A program made the translations under genes and the position numbers. The notes under the pieces were generated by a model. That model saw only the letters and a program-made list of their open reading frames with translations. It was not told where the DNA came from and did not search any database. DNA of 64,000 nt from [Clostridium] symbiosum (GTDB lineage Bacteria; Bacillota; Clostridia; Lachnospirales; Lachnospiraceae): assembly GCA_036419695.1 (NCBI GenBank), contig CP143946.1, forward strand, positions 3,962,001-4,026,000, in the 5' to 3' direction. Positions 35,501 through 44,331 of the stretch are shown piece after piece. Every line of letters begins with the position of its first letter. Within the stretch, counting starts at the first letter, position 1.

Positions 35501-35944
35501 CTACACCAGCTTTGCTAAAATACCGTTTACAAACGACGGCGAATCTTCCCCGCCGAATTTCTTCGCCAGTTCCACCGCCTCATTGATCGCTACCTTCTCG
35601 GGCACGTCCTCGTCAAACTGGATTTCAAAAAGCGCCAGGCGCAGAATCGTCAGCTCCACCTTGCCCATTCTCTTCGTCGTCCATCCCTTGGCAATCTCGT
35701 TAATCTGGCTGTCCAAATCAGGAATTTTCTCGATGATACGCTCCACCTTATTCTTCACATATCCACCGTCAAACACATCCAGGGCCGGGCTGTGAAGAAT
35801 CTCACTCTCGCCGTCCGGGGCTGAAACCTCCTCCATCGGCTCCGTAAAATACTCTTCCACCTGCTCTTTTGTCTCGTCAGCCGGATAAAAGTCAGCGCAG
35901 AACAACAGTTTAAAACAATGCTCCCGCAATTCTCTTCTGGTCAT
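35501..35944 (-). CDS. nusB: Transcription antitermination factor NusB
   Basis: 147 residues, all helical. RRELREHCFKLLFCADFYP starts it and the C-terminal half has LDSQINEIAKGWTTKRMGKVELTILRLALFEI and VAINEAVELAKKFGGEDSPSFVNGIL. An acidic insertion (around 28-60) is somewhat larger than in B. subtilis. It works with NusA/NusE on rRNA operons. It is the first gene of the long operon in this window. Confidence 0.95.
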   Translation of the reverse strand: MTRRELREHCFKLLFCADFYPADETKEQVEEYFTEPMEEVSAPDGESEILHSPALDVFDGGYVKNKVERIIEKIPDLDSQINEIAKGWTTKRMGKVELTILRLALFEIQFDEDVPEKVAINEAVELAKKFGGEDSPSFVNGILAKLV

Positions 35945-36136
35945 ATCATGTCCTCCTGATTCTATCTACTTATCCTTTGTATCCGTCACCGCGGGCAGTG
36001 AAAAGAGGGTGAAATCCGTCTCTTTTCCCGATGGCTTTGAAAAATCCGGTCGGTGTGCTTTCACTCTTCCGGCGCTGTCCCTGTGATGGCAGTGTACGGT
36101 TTTACCGTAAAAAATCGGATAATATTCTAATTTACC

Positions 36137-36165
36137 ATTATAACTTAAGATAGGAAATTTCACAA
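36137..36165 (-). promoter_or_regulatory. Promoter of the nusB-recN operon
   Basis: Minus strand TTGTGA (36160-36165), 17 bp, TATAAT (36137-36142). It lies about 190 bp before nusB, between the nusB leader and repeat copy 4; all nine downstream genes could be read from it. Confidence 0.7.
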
Positions 36166-36182
36166 GGGGAAGGAAATAATTT

Positions 36183-36943
36183 AGTTGGGGAACGAGAACG
36201 CCGCCGTTAGGTCGGGGGGCGGGATGGTGAGGGGGATTGTGAGTCTTCAGTCCCGGGCTGTAGGCTGTCGCGGGTGGGGAATCCGGGCAGAAAAAGTTCC
36301 TCCGGGAAACGCTTGCGCTCTTTGGAGTACATAACGGACACTAACCTCGTGAAAAACCTCGGTAAGTGCCGATGAACTCCCAGGTTCCCTGCGGAATCTT
36401 TTTCTCCCGGATTCCCCACGGGAAGGTTATGGACCGGGACTGAAGACGCGAAGTTTTTTCGCCATCCCGTACCCCGGCCTGCGGCCGCTGAATTGTTCTT
36501 ATTCCTTCAAAGGGGGGAGGTACTGTCGCTGCCACTACGTTTCCTCGAATTCCAGGAGACTGCCTCCTCCTGTTTTAAAGTTCACGACTACATAGTGGCC
36601 GCGACAATCCCTCCCCCCTTACTTGACGAAAGAGACAATCAGCCCCTGAAGCCGGCGGACGGGGCAGTCACCTTCGCTGAGTCTTCAGTCCCATCGACAA
36701 CCTGCCCGGGGGAAGGAAGGAGAAAAGATTCCGAAGGGGACATTGGAGCCCGCCGGTGCTTAGACGGCGTTCTTTGACGTCTTAGCATCCGCTGTGCGCT
36801 CCACAAGCGGGAGCGGGTCCCCGTAGGAATCTTTTCTCCTGGATTCCCCCTCACCAAACCCTATAAACCGGGACTGAAGACTCATATCCACCCTCCCACT
36901 CCCTCGTCCGCCGTCTTACAGAGGCGTCCTCACATCTCAATTA
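36183..36943. repeat. Composite palindromic element, copy 4 (most complete)
   Basis: The outer left terminus AGTTGGGGAACGAGAACGCC (36183 on) is mirrored by GGCGTCCTCACATCTCAATT at the right. Unit A is 36241-36449, unit B 36679-36883, each with GAGTCTTCAGTCCC / GGGACTGAAGACTC ends. The linker has complementary arms GGGAGGTACTGTCGCTGCC and GGCCGCGACAATCCCTCCC around a variable loop (36538-36595). It fills the gap between the nusB operon promoter and the divergent DMT transporter gene; nothing coding is convincing. Confidence 0.9.
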
Positions 36944-37061
36944 AATTCCCTTTTTAACAGTGTACCCTCTTTTTCCCATTTTTTTCTTTTTCTGCTTGTA
37001 TTTCCACAAATTTATTGTTATTCTGGTTATGTTTGGACAGAAATAGGAAGAGGTAAGGAAA

Positions 37062-37994
37062 GTGAAAACAGAGACAACGAATGATATCAATAAATCAAAG
37101 ACGGCACGAGGGGTTTTCTTTACCCTGGCCGGCGGTACGATGTGGGGGTTTTCCGGCACCTGTGGGCAGTATCTTTTTACTTATAAAAATCTGGACTCTG
37201 CCTGGGTTACGGTTACGCGTATGCTGTGCGCGGGAGTCATCCTTCTGGTGCTGGGTTTTATGAGACAGCGCAGGGAAATGGTGCTGATTATGAAGGATAA
37301 AAAGGACAGGAGGCAGCTTTTTATTTTTTCTATTTTCGGACTGATGTTCTGCCAGTACAGTTATATGACGGCCATCTCCCATTCCAATGCGGGAACCGCC
37401 ACAGTTCTTCAGTATTTAGGACCGGTGCTGATTATGATTGTTTCCTGTTTTATCGCGAAGAAACTGCCCAGCGGCAGGGAAGTCTTTGCCATTATCCTGG
37501 CTGTGGCCGGAACCTTTCTTCTGGCAACACACGGAAATATCCATTCCCTGGTCATTTCAAACCTGGGGCTTGCATGGGGGCTTCTTTCGGCGGTGGCTCT
37601 GATGAGCTATACCATGCTGCCGGAAAAGATCATCGGACGGTGGGGAAGCACCATTGTCACCGGATACGGCATGCTGATAGGAGGCATTTTCCTGTTCTTC
37701 GTCACGCGGTACTGGACCGTGCGTGTGACCTTTGATCTGGGCACAATCCTCGGACTGGCGGCTATCGTACTGATAGGAACTGCGCTTTCGTTCACGCTGT
37801 ACCTTCAGGGCGTCAGCGATATCGGTTCCGTCAAAGCCAGCATGCTCGCCTGTATAGAGCCAGTCTCCGCAACGGTCATATCGGCGCTGTGGCTCGGAAC
37901 CGCCTTTACTTTCATGGATTTTCTGGGACTGGCGGCTATTATTACCACGGTTCTTCTGCTGACGCAGAAAAGAGGGAAAGAGAGAGTTTCTTAA
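37062..37994 (+). CDS. DMT-superfamily (EamA) transporter
   Basis: 310 residues, ten predicted membrane helices in two EamA repeats: the first begins FFTLAGGTMWGFSGTCGQYLF, the second near LGLAWGLLSAVALMSYTMLP, ending with LACIEPVSATVISALWLG, a common EamA signature. It exports or imports a small metabolite, substrate unknown. Translation starts at GTG 37062 after GAGGTAAGGAAA. A hairpin terminator follows the stop. It stands alone. Confidence 0.9.
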   Translation: MKTETTNDINKSKTARGVFFTLAGGTMWGFSGTCGQYLFTYKNLDSAWVTVTRMLCAGVILLVLGFMRQRREMVLIMKDKKDRRQLFIFSIFGLMFCQYSYMTAISHSNAGTATVLQYLGPVLIMIVSCFIAKKLPSGREVFAIILAVAGTFLLATHGNIHSLVISNLGLAWGLLSAVALMSYTMLPEKIIGRWGSTIVTGYGMLIGGIFLFFVTRYWTVRVTFDLGTILGLAAIVLIGTALSFTLYLQGVSDIGSVKASMLACIEPVSATVISALWLGTAFTFMDFLGLAAIITTVLLLTQKRGKERVS

Positions 37995-38044
37995 AGTGAA
38001 ATTCCCGAGTTTAGCCAGCACGAAACAGCATTTTACAAGCAACG

Positions 38045-38092
38045 AAAAGCCCGGATGCACAGGCGCTAAAACCTGTATATCCGGGTTTTCTT
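38045..38092 (+). terminator. Terminator after the DMT transporter
   Basis: CCCGGATGCACAGG pairs with CCTGTATATCCGGG (about 12 bp with one internal mismatch), followed by TTTTCTT. A short A-run on the other side makes it potentially bidirectional for the converging EFR1 gene. Confidence 0.8.
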
Positions 38093-38135
38093 AATGTTCA
38101 ATGTTTCATGTTTGATGCTTTATATTCCTGCCGGA

Positions 38136-38960
38136 CTATACAAAAGTCTCCGCTTCTGCCCTGCGTGTATAGTTCTGCTCCAGCATTGCCACGTGGGAAA
38201 GGAATGCGGGATCGTCGAAATATTTGGCGCCCGTAGGACATTTCTTTACGCAGGCCTGGCATTTGATACAGATTCCGGGAACTTCCTTCGGATCCTCTTT
38301 GCTGATGGAGCCTACCGGACAGGCATCGACACAGATTCCGCAGCCATCACAGGCCTCTGGTTTGGTCTTTGGTTTGGCCTTCAGAAAGACAGCCGGCTTT
38401 CCGTCTGTTCCAAGCGGTGTGTAGTACGGTCCAACTGGATCGTCGCCGCGGACTGCGATTGGCTCCGGGATTGATTCCATGTTATCTACCTTATCCGCTA
38501 CCTGCTCTGCAAATTGAGCCATGATTTCCTGATCCTTCTCATCCGGACGTCCTGGGGCGATTTTGTCTGAGAACACATGGCTTACGGCGAATCCAGCTCC
38601 GGCAACCGTATGGAAACCGTTATTCTCAAGTTCGTTGCGCAGCTCGATCAGTCCGTTGTCAAAGTTTCTGTTTCCAAAGGTAACGACGGGAACGGCCAGC
38701 GCCCCCTCACCCTTAAAGTGATTCTGTACGATTGGAAGCATCTTGTTTGGAACTCTTCCTGCATAGACAGGCGTGCCGAATACGACAAGGTCTGACGGTG
38801 AATAGGTCTGCTCCTCGGTTCTGTTCCCCGGTAATGTAAAGTCGTAAGTTTCCATGGGAACTCCGAGCTTTCCGGCGATTTTTTCCGCAATGGCGGTTAC
38901 TACACCCTCCGTATTTCCTGTGGCACTGTAAAATACCGCTTTCACACATGAAATTTTCAT
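38136..38960 (-). CDS. EFR1-family ferredoxin (flavodoxin plus two 4Fe-4S clusters)
   Basis: 274 residues. An N-terminal flavodoxin-like domain begins FYSATGNTEGVVTAIAEK with the FMN loop, and VFGTPVYAGRVPNKMLP follows. The C-terminus has two ferredoxin motifs, CDGCGICVDACPVGSI and CIKCQACVKKCPTGAKYF. It is a cytosolic electron carrier of anaerobes; partner enzymes unknown. ATG 38960 follows GGGAGGAAATAAACC; the frame is open upstream to 39035 without a ribosome site. Confidence 0.92.
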   Translation of the reverse strand: MKISCVKAVFYSATGNTEGVVTAIAEKIAGKLGVPMETYDFTLPGNRTEEQTYSPSDLVVFGTPVYAGRVPNKMLPIVQNHFKGEGALAVPVVTFGNRNFDNGLIELRNELENNGFHTVAGAGFAVSHVFSDKIAPGRPDEKDQEIMAQFAEQVADKVDNMESIPEPIAVRGDDPVGPYYTPLGTDGKPAVFLKAKPKTKPEACDGCGICVDACPVGSISKEDPKEVPGICIKCQACVKKCPTGAKYFDDPAFLSHVAMLEQNYTRRAEAETFV

Positions 38961-39083
38961 TGGTTTATTTCCTCCCTGATTTTTCTCATTCACAGCTATG
39001 TAACGGTAACCTGCACGCGGGCTGCCGTCCTTCATTAAATCTTTCCTAATTATTGAATCCTTCCACAGTTGCGCTTATCTTTC

Positions 39084-39112
39084 ATTATAGCAGTTCTACA
39101 GGGTTTGTTCAA
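39084..39112 (-). promoter_or_regulatory. EFR1 ferredoxin promoter
   Basis: Minus strand TTGAAC (39107-39112), 17 bp, TATAAT (39084-39089). It lies just downstream of the srtB hairpin and separates EFR1 from the matrix operon. Confidence 0.75.
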
Positions 39113-39129
39113 ACACTAATTGAGACACT

Positions 39130-39191
39130 GCAAACAGAAGGAAACGGGTCTTCCGGATTATTCATCCGAAAGCCCGTTTCCTTCTGTTTGC
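39130..39191 (-). terminator. Long hairpin enclosing the srtB stop codon
   Basis: The last ten srtB codons (CAAACAGAAGGAAACGGG...) form one arm of a 28 bp stem with two or three mismatches; the TAA stop (39158-39160) is in the loop. No U-run follows on the minus strand, so it may protect the operon 3' end rather than act as a classical terminator. Confidence 0.6.
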
Positions 39192-40105
39192 GCTATATGC
39201 CCTTCTGCTTGTACTGCAGAGTCTTCCATTTGTTCCGCATGTTCTTCCATTCGTCCCGCATGTTCTTCTATTTGTGCCGCATGCACTACCAGCCTGTGGC
39301 TGTAGCCTTTTCCCGTACAGGTCGCAAGCATCAGCGTATGGCCCGACTCTTCCGGAACCACATCCGTCTTGTAGAGGGAGCGGGCCGCAGCGGCGCTTAA
39401 GAATGCGTTTCTTTCGTCTTTTCCCGTGAACAGGGTGGGAAAATTCTCACCGCTTGCAGACTCCTCATAGCAGGAGTAAATTTCAAATCTTACACGGCCG
39501 TCGGGAAAATATAAATCCACATAGGGACGGCTATTGCGGTAGGACTGGGATTTAAACTGCCTGAGCCCGGCGAACATGGAGCCGTTGCGCATATTATGGC
39601 CGAACAGGATTGTGTTGGAATCCGTCAGATCCGCTTTGTTCCTGTAGTCCATGAAAACTGCCCCGGACCCGCTTTTCTGTCCGTTAATGCCGTGGCTGAT
39701 ATAAAAATCGTTGTCCCCTGTTTTCGCGACGGGATAACTGATTCCCGTTCCGGGGATATCCAGCCAGGCAACAATATCCGGATTTTTCTTTTTCAGGTAG
39801 CCGAAGTCGATAGACAGCATCCTGTTAAGGTCCACCGCCTGGTCCGAAACACCGCCGTCGCTTCCGTTTCCCTGCTGTGCATTTGCACCCGCATCGACAG
39901 AACCGGCGTTCTGGCCGGAACCCCCGCTGTCTGCGAGGGCTTCGTCTAAAACGCCGGGGATGACCTTTACCGCTTCATATGCTATTTTATCATATTCTCC
40001 TTCTGCTTTCCGGTAACCGTATATTGTCTTTACCAGAAATCCCGATGAGAAGAGGAATATTACCAAAACCGTAATAAATAAAAGCTTCCAGGTTTTCTTT
40101 TTCAT
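39158..40105 (-). CDS. srtB: Class B sortase
   Basis: 315 residues. An N-terminal membrane anchor (about 6-28) is followed by a Gly/Gln/Asn-rich linker and the sortase barrel: WLDIPGTGISYPVAKTGDNDFYISHGINGQ, catalytic His near 170 in NTILFGHNMRNGSMF, catalytic Cys near 260 in TLMLATCTGKGYSHRLVV with the Arg. This is the class B layout. The last ~40 residues (EEHAGRMEEHAEQMEDS) are a degenerate Glu/His/Met-rich repeat tail not usual for SrtB. It is the last gene of the matrix operon, 12 bp after the LPKTG protein, its obvious substrate. Confidence 0.9.
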   Translation of the reverse strand: MKKKTWKLLFITVLVIFLFSSGFLVKTIYGYRKAEGEYDKIAYEAVKVIPGVLDEALADSGGSGQNAGSVDAGANAQQGNGSDGGVSDQAVDLNRMLSIDFGYLKKKNPDIVAWLDIPGTGISYPVAKTGDNDFYISHGINGQKSGSGAVFMDYRNKADLTDSNTILFGHNMRNGSMFAGLRQFKSQSYRNSRPYVDLYFPDGRVRFEIYSCYEESASGENFPTLFTGKDERNAFLSAAAARSLYKTDVVPEESGHTLMLATCTGKGYSHRLVVHAAQIEEHAGRMEEHAEQMEDSAVQAEGHIAQTEGNGLSDE

Positions 40106-40117
40106 TATGCCGTTTCC

Positions 40118-41716
40118 TTAATTTTCAGAGTCGTCTTTTCTGCGAATCTTCATTCCCAGATAGAGAAGGATAATGCCGCTTCCGAATACCGTCATGATAA
40201 TCGGCAGGATTGGCGTATTGTCACCTGTCTTTGGAAGCATTCCGAGTGGAACCGGACTGTCTTCAATGATTGTGGCGTCTGCCATCGGAACTTCCGAATC
40301 CGGAATATTGACCGTTCTTCCGCGGTCGCGGTCTCTTCCACCACCACCTCCGCCTCCTCCGCCGGAGCTGACTTCCGTGGCCATGAACTTCCAGTCAATT
40401 TTGGAGAGGACGCCTGCAATAGCCTCCGTCCTTCCGTCTCCTACCTTCAGTGTCGGGTCGAGCTGCAGTTCCACCTCGATGGTTCCCGTCTTCCGGCTTA
40501 TATAGCGGCCCAGAGGAACCACCCGTTGGATGCCCTCTTCCGATACAAGGGAGGCTCCCGTAGCTTTTCCGTCGTAAAGAAGTGTTCCATCATAAGTAAC
40601 CTTCATCGTGATCAGGTCCAGAATCTCATCCTTTACCTCATCCTGCGTTCTCGGGATGACCTGCATATAAAGATCGTAATCTTTGCCCGAAGCATTCTCG
40701 ATATTCAGCTTATCCTTGTAAATTCCGCCGGGAACCATGTCGGTAAAGCTCATAAACCAGTTGCCTTCCTCAGCTCCGCTGTCCGTGCGGTACGGTGTAT
40801 AGACCAGCTTGCCTCCGGATGATTCAAATTTAAGCGTTTTCACCGTAGACGATGTAAAGATGCCGCTGTCGGCAACTTTGTCAGCCAAAAATGCAAGTGT
40901 GTCGCCGTCCTGTCCGAATACCTCCGCTACTGCGGCTTTTGTCGCCTGTACCGTGGTTCCCTTGATCTCCATCGTGTATTTCGCGGAGTCATAGCCATAC
41001 TCGGAATTTACCTTGTCAACGGTCACCTTTTTCACCGAACCGTCGTCCTGTTTTACATGATAAGTAGTTTTGCCTGTGATTGTGCGCGCCAACTCGTCAT
41101 TGAGTGTCACGCTGTTTAAAAATGCCGGAGATTCACTGCCTGGTTCAATGATTCCCACGTAATAAAGGGTATAACCGTTGTCTTTGTCAGGTTCCTCATT
41201 CATCAGAAGCCATTTTCCCTTTGCCTCCGCCACTGTGTTGACAGCGGTCAGGCCGAGGCTCAACGAGGCATTGTCCGTTTTACCGGATGCCAGGAGTACC
41301 ACCGTATCCCTGTTGAAATTCGGTATTGCGGCGTATTCCATCCCTGCTCCCGTCTCGAAGGTCAGAGGAAAAGCTTCTCCTGCCAGAGGCGCTACCGGCT
41401 CTTCCACAATGTTTCCCTGAGCGTCCACCGATGTTGCATAAACGTTTTCTCTTCGGATCCACTGCTGGGTAATAACTGCCTTTGCCATGACCGGTACGGT
41501 TCCCTTATTGCTGATCCAGACTTTTTTCTCCTGTTCTTTTCCCGGCTGCCAGTCGGAAGGTGCGTCAAAAGCCTCATCGAGGGAAGTATTGTATTTTCCA
41601 GGCATGAACTCATTACCGGTCTGAATCTCCTGGGTCCAGGCCGCCCAGGTGCCGCCGATGAGCATCAGAGATGCCAGGGCTGCCAGCCCTAATAGTTTGC
41701 GTCTGCCTTTCCTCAT
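40118..41716 (-). CDS. SipW-type matrix protein with LPKTG cell-wall anchor
   Basis: 532 residues. A SipW-type signal (RRKLLGLAALASLMLIGGTWAAWTQE) is followed by the family start TGNEFMPGKYNTSLDEAF and a DWQPGKEQEKKVWISNKGT motif. The shared motif YGYDSAKYTMEIKGTTVQAT is central here, and an extra ~230-residue domain follows. The C-terminus is GMLPKTGDN (about residue 495), a hydrophobic helix and KIRRKDDSEN, a standard sorting signal. It is the only member of the set with such an anchor, so it likely ties the polymer to peptidoglycan through the adjacent sortase. Confidence 0.88.
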   Translation of the reverse strand: MRKGRRKLLGLAALASLMLIGGTWAAWTQEIQTGNEFMPGKYNTSLDEAFDAPSDWQPGKEQEKKVWISNKGTVPVMAKAVITQQWIRRENVYATSVDAQGNIVEEPVAPLAGEAFPLTFETGAGMEYAAIPNFNRDTVVLLASGKTDNASLSLGLTAVNTVAEAKGKWLLMNEEPDKDNGYTLYYVGIIEPGSESPAFLNSVTLNDELARTITGKTTYHVKQDDGSVKKVTVDKVNSEYGYDSAKYTMEIKGTTVQATKAAVAEVFGQDGDTLAFLADKVADSGIFTSSTVKTLKFESSGGKLVYTPYRTDSGAEEGNWFMSFTDMVPGGIYKDKLNIENASGKDYDLYMQVIPRTQDEVKDEILDLITMKVTYDGTLLYDGKATGASLVSEEGIQRVVPLGRYISRKTGTIEVELQLDPTLKVGDGRTEAIAGVLSKIDWKFMATEVSSGGGGGGGGGRDRDRGRTVNIPDSEVPMADATIIEDSPVPLGMLPKTGDNTPILPIIMTVFGSGIILLYLGMKIRRKDDSEN

Positions 41717-41795
41717 ATCACTATCTCCTGTCTGTTATGATACAGCCCCCTCACGGGGCAGCTCTCTAAACTGCTGATGGTCTGTTGCTTCACTC

Positions 41796-42707
41796 TTAAG
41801 ATTCTGTCTTTAAAAGTTCGTCTTTGTTTGCTGTAATAAATTCTGTGGCAAGCTGCTTGGAGTAGCCCTTAGCCTCAAGTGTCGTATTAATGGCATCTTC
41901 TGTTGCCTGTACTGTAGTCGCATTAATCGTCATCGTATATTTTGCACTGTCATAACCGTATGCCGGATTTGTCTTTGTTTCGGTTGTCTTAATCGTATTG
42001 CCATCTTCATCTGTTCTGACGGTTGTGGTTTTTTCTGTTACGGTTGTATTGATAAGCGGATTTAAGGTCGCTCCAGTCAGTAACTTAGGTGATTCTCCGC
42101 CTTCGCCGATGATGCCGTTATAAATGAATTTCAGATTGGAGAATCCTTCTCCTTTGTTGACTTCATCACTGTTCTGCGCATCTACCAGGATCCATTTGCC
42201 TGCTGCATCTGCGGAATCCAGAGAGGTTACCTGCGTATCAATCTTGAGTGTTTTTGCTGCCAGAACCGCTGTTTCAGTGCCTTTGGAACTCAGCACCGCA
42301 ATGTCTTCTCCCCAGCTGATTATAGATGCATACTGCAGTTCGTCTTTGTCATCCCGGAACATCAGATCGAAGTATTCTCCCTCTGCCGGAGAAACGGTTT
42401 CATTCTCTCCGTTATTCTCAGCCTCTACAGACTCGGTTCTCACCCATACCTGATCGATGGCCGCAATCGCCGCCAGCTTTACATTACCGCTATTTTTCAC
42501 GGTTACTTCCTTCGGCACCGTCACTCCCGGTACCCACTCTCCTGGTGTCGGAGGAATAAATTCCTCGACAATATCAGAATCATATTTACCTGTCTGGAAT
42601 TCATTGACTGCCGTTAAATCTTGGCTCCAGTATGCCCATGTTCCTCCGATAGCTGCAACCGCTGCAAGTGCGGCAAGTCCGAATAACGCTTTTTTATTCT
42701 TTTTCAT
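41796..42707 (-). CDS. BsaA/TasA-like SipW-dependent matrix subunit
   Basis: 303 residues. The signal KKALFGLAALAAVAAIGGTWAYWSQDL ends in the typical SipW site (likely cut before YWSQ). The mature start NEFQTGKYDSDIVEEFIPP, then EWVPGVTVPKEVTVKNSGNVKL, and the C-terminal YGYDSAKYTMTINATTVQAT are shared with the neighbouring paralogues. No anchor is present, so it should be secreted and assemble outside the cell. It lies 79 bp before the LPKTG member. Confidence 0.87.
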   Translation of the reverse strand: MKKNKKALFGLAALAAVAAIGGTWAYWSQDLTAVNEFQTGKYDSDIVEEFIPPTPGEWVPGVTVPKEVTVKNSGNVKLAAIAAIDQVWVRTESVEAENNGENETVSPAEGEYFDLMFRDDKDELQYASIISWGEDIAVLSSKGTETAVLAAKTLKIDTQVTSLDSADAAGKWILVDAQNSDEVNKGEGFSNLKFIYNGIIGEGGESPKLLTGATLNPLINTTVTEKTTTVRTDEDGNTIKTTETKTNPAYGYDSAKYTMTINATTVQATEDAINTTLEAKGYSKQLATEFITANKDELLKTES

Positions 42708-42736
42708 AAATCCGTCTCCCTTTCTTATGCTCTTCT

Positions 42737-42860
42737 CAGTCCATTATTTTAATAGTCCATTATTTAATAGTCTGTTATTTTAATAGCTTATTATTTTAAT
42801 AATCTGTTACTTTATAATTTGTTATGTTTAGAATCTGTTATGTTTAGAATCCCTTATTTT
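42737..42860. repeat. AT-rich degenerate tandem repeat between matrix genes
   Basis: About six imperfect units of 16-20 bp on the theme TCTGTTATTTTAATAG / AATCTGTTATGTTTAG, filling most of the 178 bp between two matrix-subunit genes. It is the largest spacer inside the operon and the most AT-rich. No promoter or terminator is clear in it. Confidence 0.65.
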
Positions 42861-42885
42861 TCCGATGTTTTGGCTTTTCATCACT

Positions 42886-43794
42886 TTACGGCGTTGTGGA
42901 TGATGTGCTGTCTTCCCTGCACAGGCTCCTCACATAGGACAGCAGGCTGTCAAATTCCTGTGGAACCAGCTCCGTGGGAAGTTCCGTCTCTGTTCCGAGA
43001 ACTGCGTCCACCGCTGATTTTGTTGCCTGAACCGTCTTCGCCTTAATGTTCAGCTTGTAGTTGACACTGTCATAGCCGTACTCGCTCTGCGTGCTTGTAA
43101 AGGTATAAACATTTTCTCCGTCCGAGCCTACATCCGCAACCAGCTTGGTTCCCGTAACCGTGGATTCCAGCCGTGGGTTCATCGTGACACTTTCCAGAAT
43201 GGACGGTGAGGTTTCTTTCCCTCCTATCACTCCTACATAGAAGAAGTAATAGACCGGGGTTTTAAGAGCCCCTGTGCCGTCCGTTTTCAGGTAAACCCAT
43301 TTACCTTTATATTCTTCCGGCTGTTTTCCCGAATCGTATTCCACAACCTCCGTACCGAACTTTTTGAGTCCTACTTCTTCCTCCGGAAGCAGGTTGCCGT
43401 TTGGATCCTTCGGAGCAAATATCGTCGGAAGTTTTTCTCCCTTAAATGCCACCGTCTTGGAGCTTTCCACCAGCTTTCCGTCGGCTCCCGTCTCATACGA
43501 AGGAATGGTGATGTCTTCTTTTCGGATACACTCTTCCGTAAGCTTTGCCACCGCTACCACATCGACATTCCCCTTATTGGTAATCACAACCTTTTTGGTA
43601 ATCTCCGTTCCCGGCTGCCAGTCGGCCGGCGGTACGAATTCTTCGGTGATTTCCGTATCATATTTCCCCGTGAGGAATTCATTGGAGGCGGACAAGTCCT
43701 GGCTGAAGTAGGCAAATGTACCTCCTATTGCCGTAACAGCGAGGAGTGCACCCAGTGCCAATATGTATTTTTTATCAGGTTTCTTTCTCCTCAT
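42886..43794 (-). CDS. BsaA/TasA-like SipW-dependent matrix subunit
   Basis: 302 residues. RRKKPDKKYILALGALLAVTAIGGTFAYFSQDL is the SipW-type signal. The mature start NEFLTGKYDTEITEEFVPPADWQPGTEITKKVVITNKGNVDV closely follows its neighbours; the C-terminal YGYDSVNYKLNIKAKTVQAT motif is kept. ATG 43794 with GAAAGGACGG upstream lies inside the end of the signal peptidase gene (20 nt overlap), so the two are translationally coupled. Confidence 0.87.
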   Translation of the reverse strand: MRRKKPDKKYILALGALLAVTAIGGTFAYFSQDLSASNEFLTGKYDTEITEEFVPPADWQPGTEITKKVVITNKGNVDVVAVAKLTEECIRKEDITIPSYETGADGKLVESSKTVAFKGEKLPTIFAPKDPNGNLLPEEEVGLKKFGTEVVEYDSGKQPEEYKGKWVYLKTDGTGALKTPVYYFFYVGVIGGKETSPSILESVTMNPRLESTVTGTKLVADVGSDGENVYTFTSTQSEYGYDSVNYKLNIKAKTVQATKSAVDAVLGTETELPTELVPQEFDSLLSYVRSLCREDSTSSTTP

Positions 43795-44299
43795 CGCTAT
43801 GTTCCGTCCTTTCTTCCCCCTTCTTTTTTGTGGGGAAAAGGCTGTCAAGAAGGATATTTATCACGATAACCGCTGCCATTAGGCCAATTACCATAAAATT
43901 TTTACTGTAACCCACAAAGAATCCTGCCACCGGTATACTGAATTTCAGTACCTTTCCCAGCACCTGGCTGTATTCCACCGGGTTTGGGTCTTCTGTCATA
44001 TTTGCATCGCCCTTTGTGGTAAACGTTCCCGAAAGCTCGCTTTTTTCCGCCACACGGTGGGTAACCATTGCGTTTTCACCCGTTCTGAATGTGATGGCAT
44101 CCCCTACTTTGATATCGGCGAAATCCGCGCTCTTATAGTAAATGACGCTTCCTACATGGTAAGTCGGCTCCATACTGCCGCTGAGTACCACTACCGGCCG
44201 GTAGCCGGCTACCATGGGTGATGCAATCAGCAGGTAGAAGATAATGCATGCGTACACCGCCCATGATAGAATGTTAAATATCCCTTTTATTATTTTCAT
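43775..44299 (-). CDS. sipW: SipW-type signal peptidase I
   Basis: 174 residues. Catalytic Ser42 lies in VVVLSGSMEPTYHVGSV. The general base is His81 (MVTHRVAE) instead of Lys, and Asp98 lies in TTKGDANMTEDPNPV: this Ser-His-Asp set defines the ER/SipW type. Membrane helices are about 7-28 and 128-148. Such enzymes cut the atypical signals of TasA, camelysin and BsaA proteins, here encoded by the genes on both sides. The charged tail KKKGEERTEHSDEEKET is cytosolic or cell-surface, undecided. Confidence 0.93.
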   Translation of the reverse strand: MKIIKGIFNILSWAVYACIIFYLLIASPMVAGYRPVVVLSGSMEPTYHVGSVIYYKSADFADIKVGDAITFRTGENAMVTHRVAEKSELSGTFTTKGDANMTEDPNPVEYSQVLGKVLKFSIPVAGFFVGYSKNFMVIGLMAAVIVINILLDSLFPTKKKGEERTEHSDEEKET

Positions 44300-44331
44300 A
44301 TTTTTTCCCTGTGCCTGTATTCTGTCTGTGT

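Noticed and set aside
38094..38474. 126-residue Cys-rich frame antisense to the EFR1 ferredoxin
   Set aside because: It is a shadow of the ferredoxin codons on the opposite strand.
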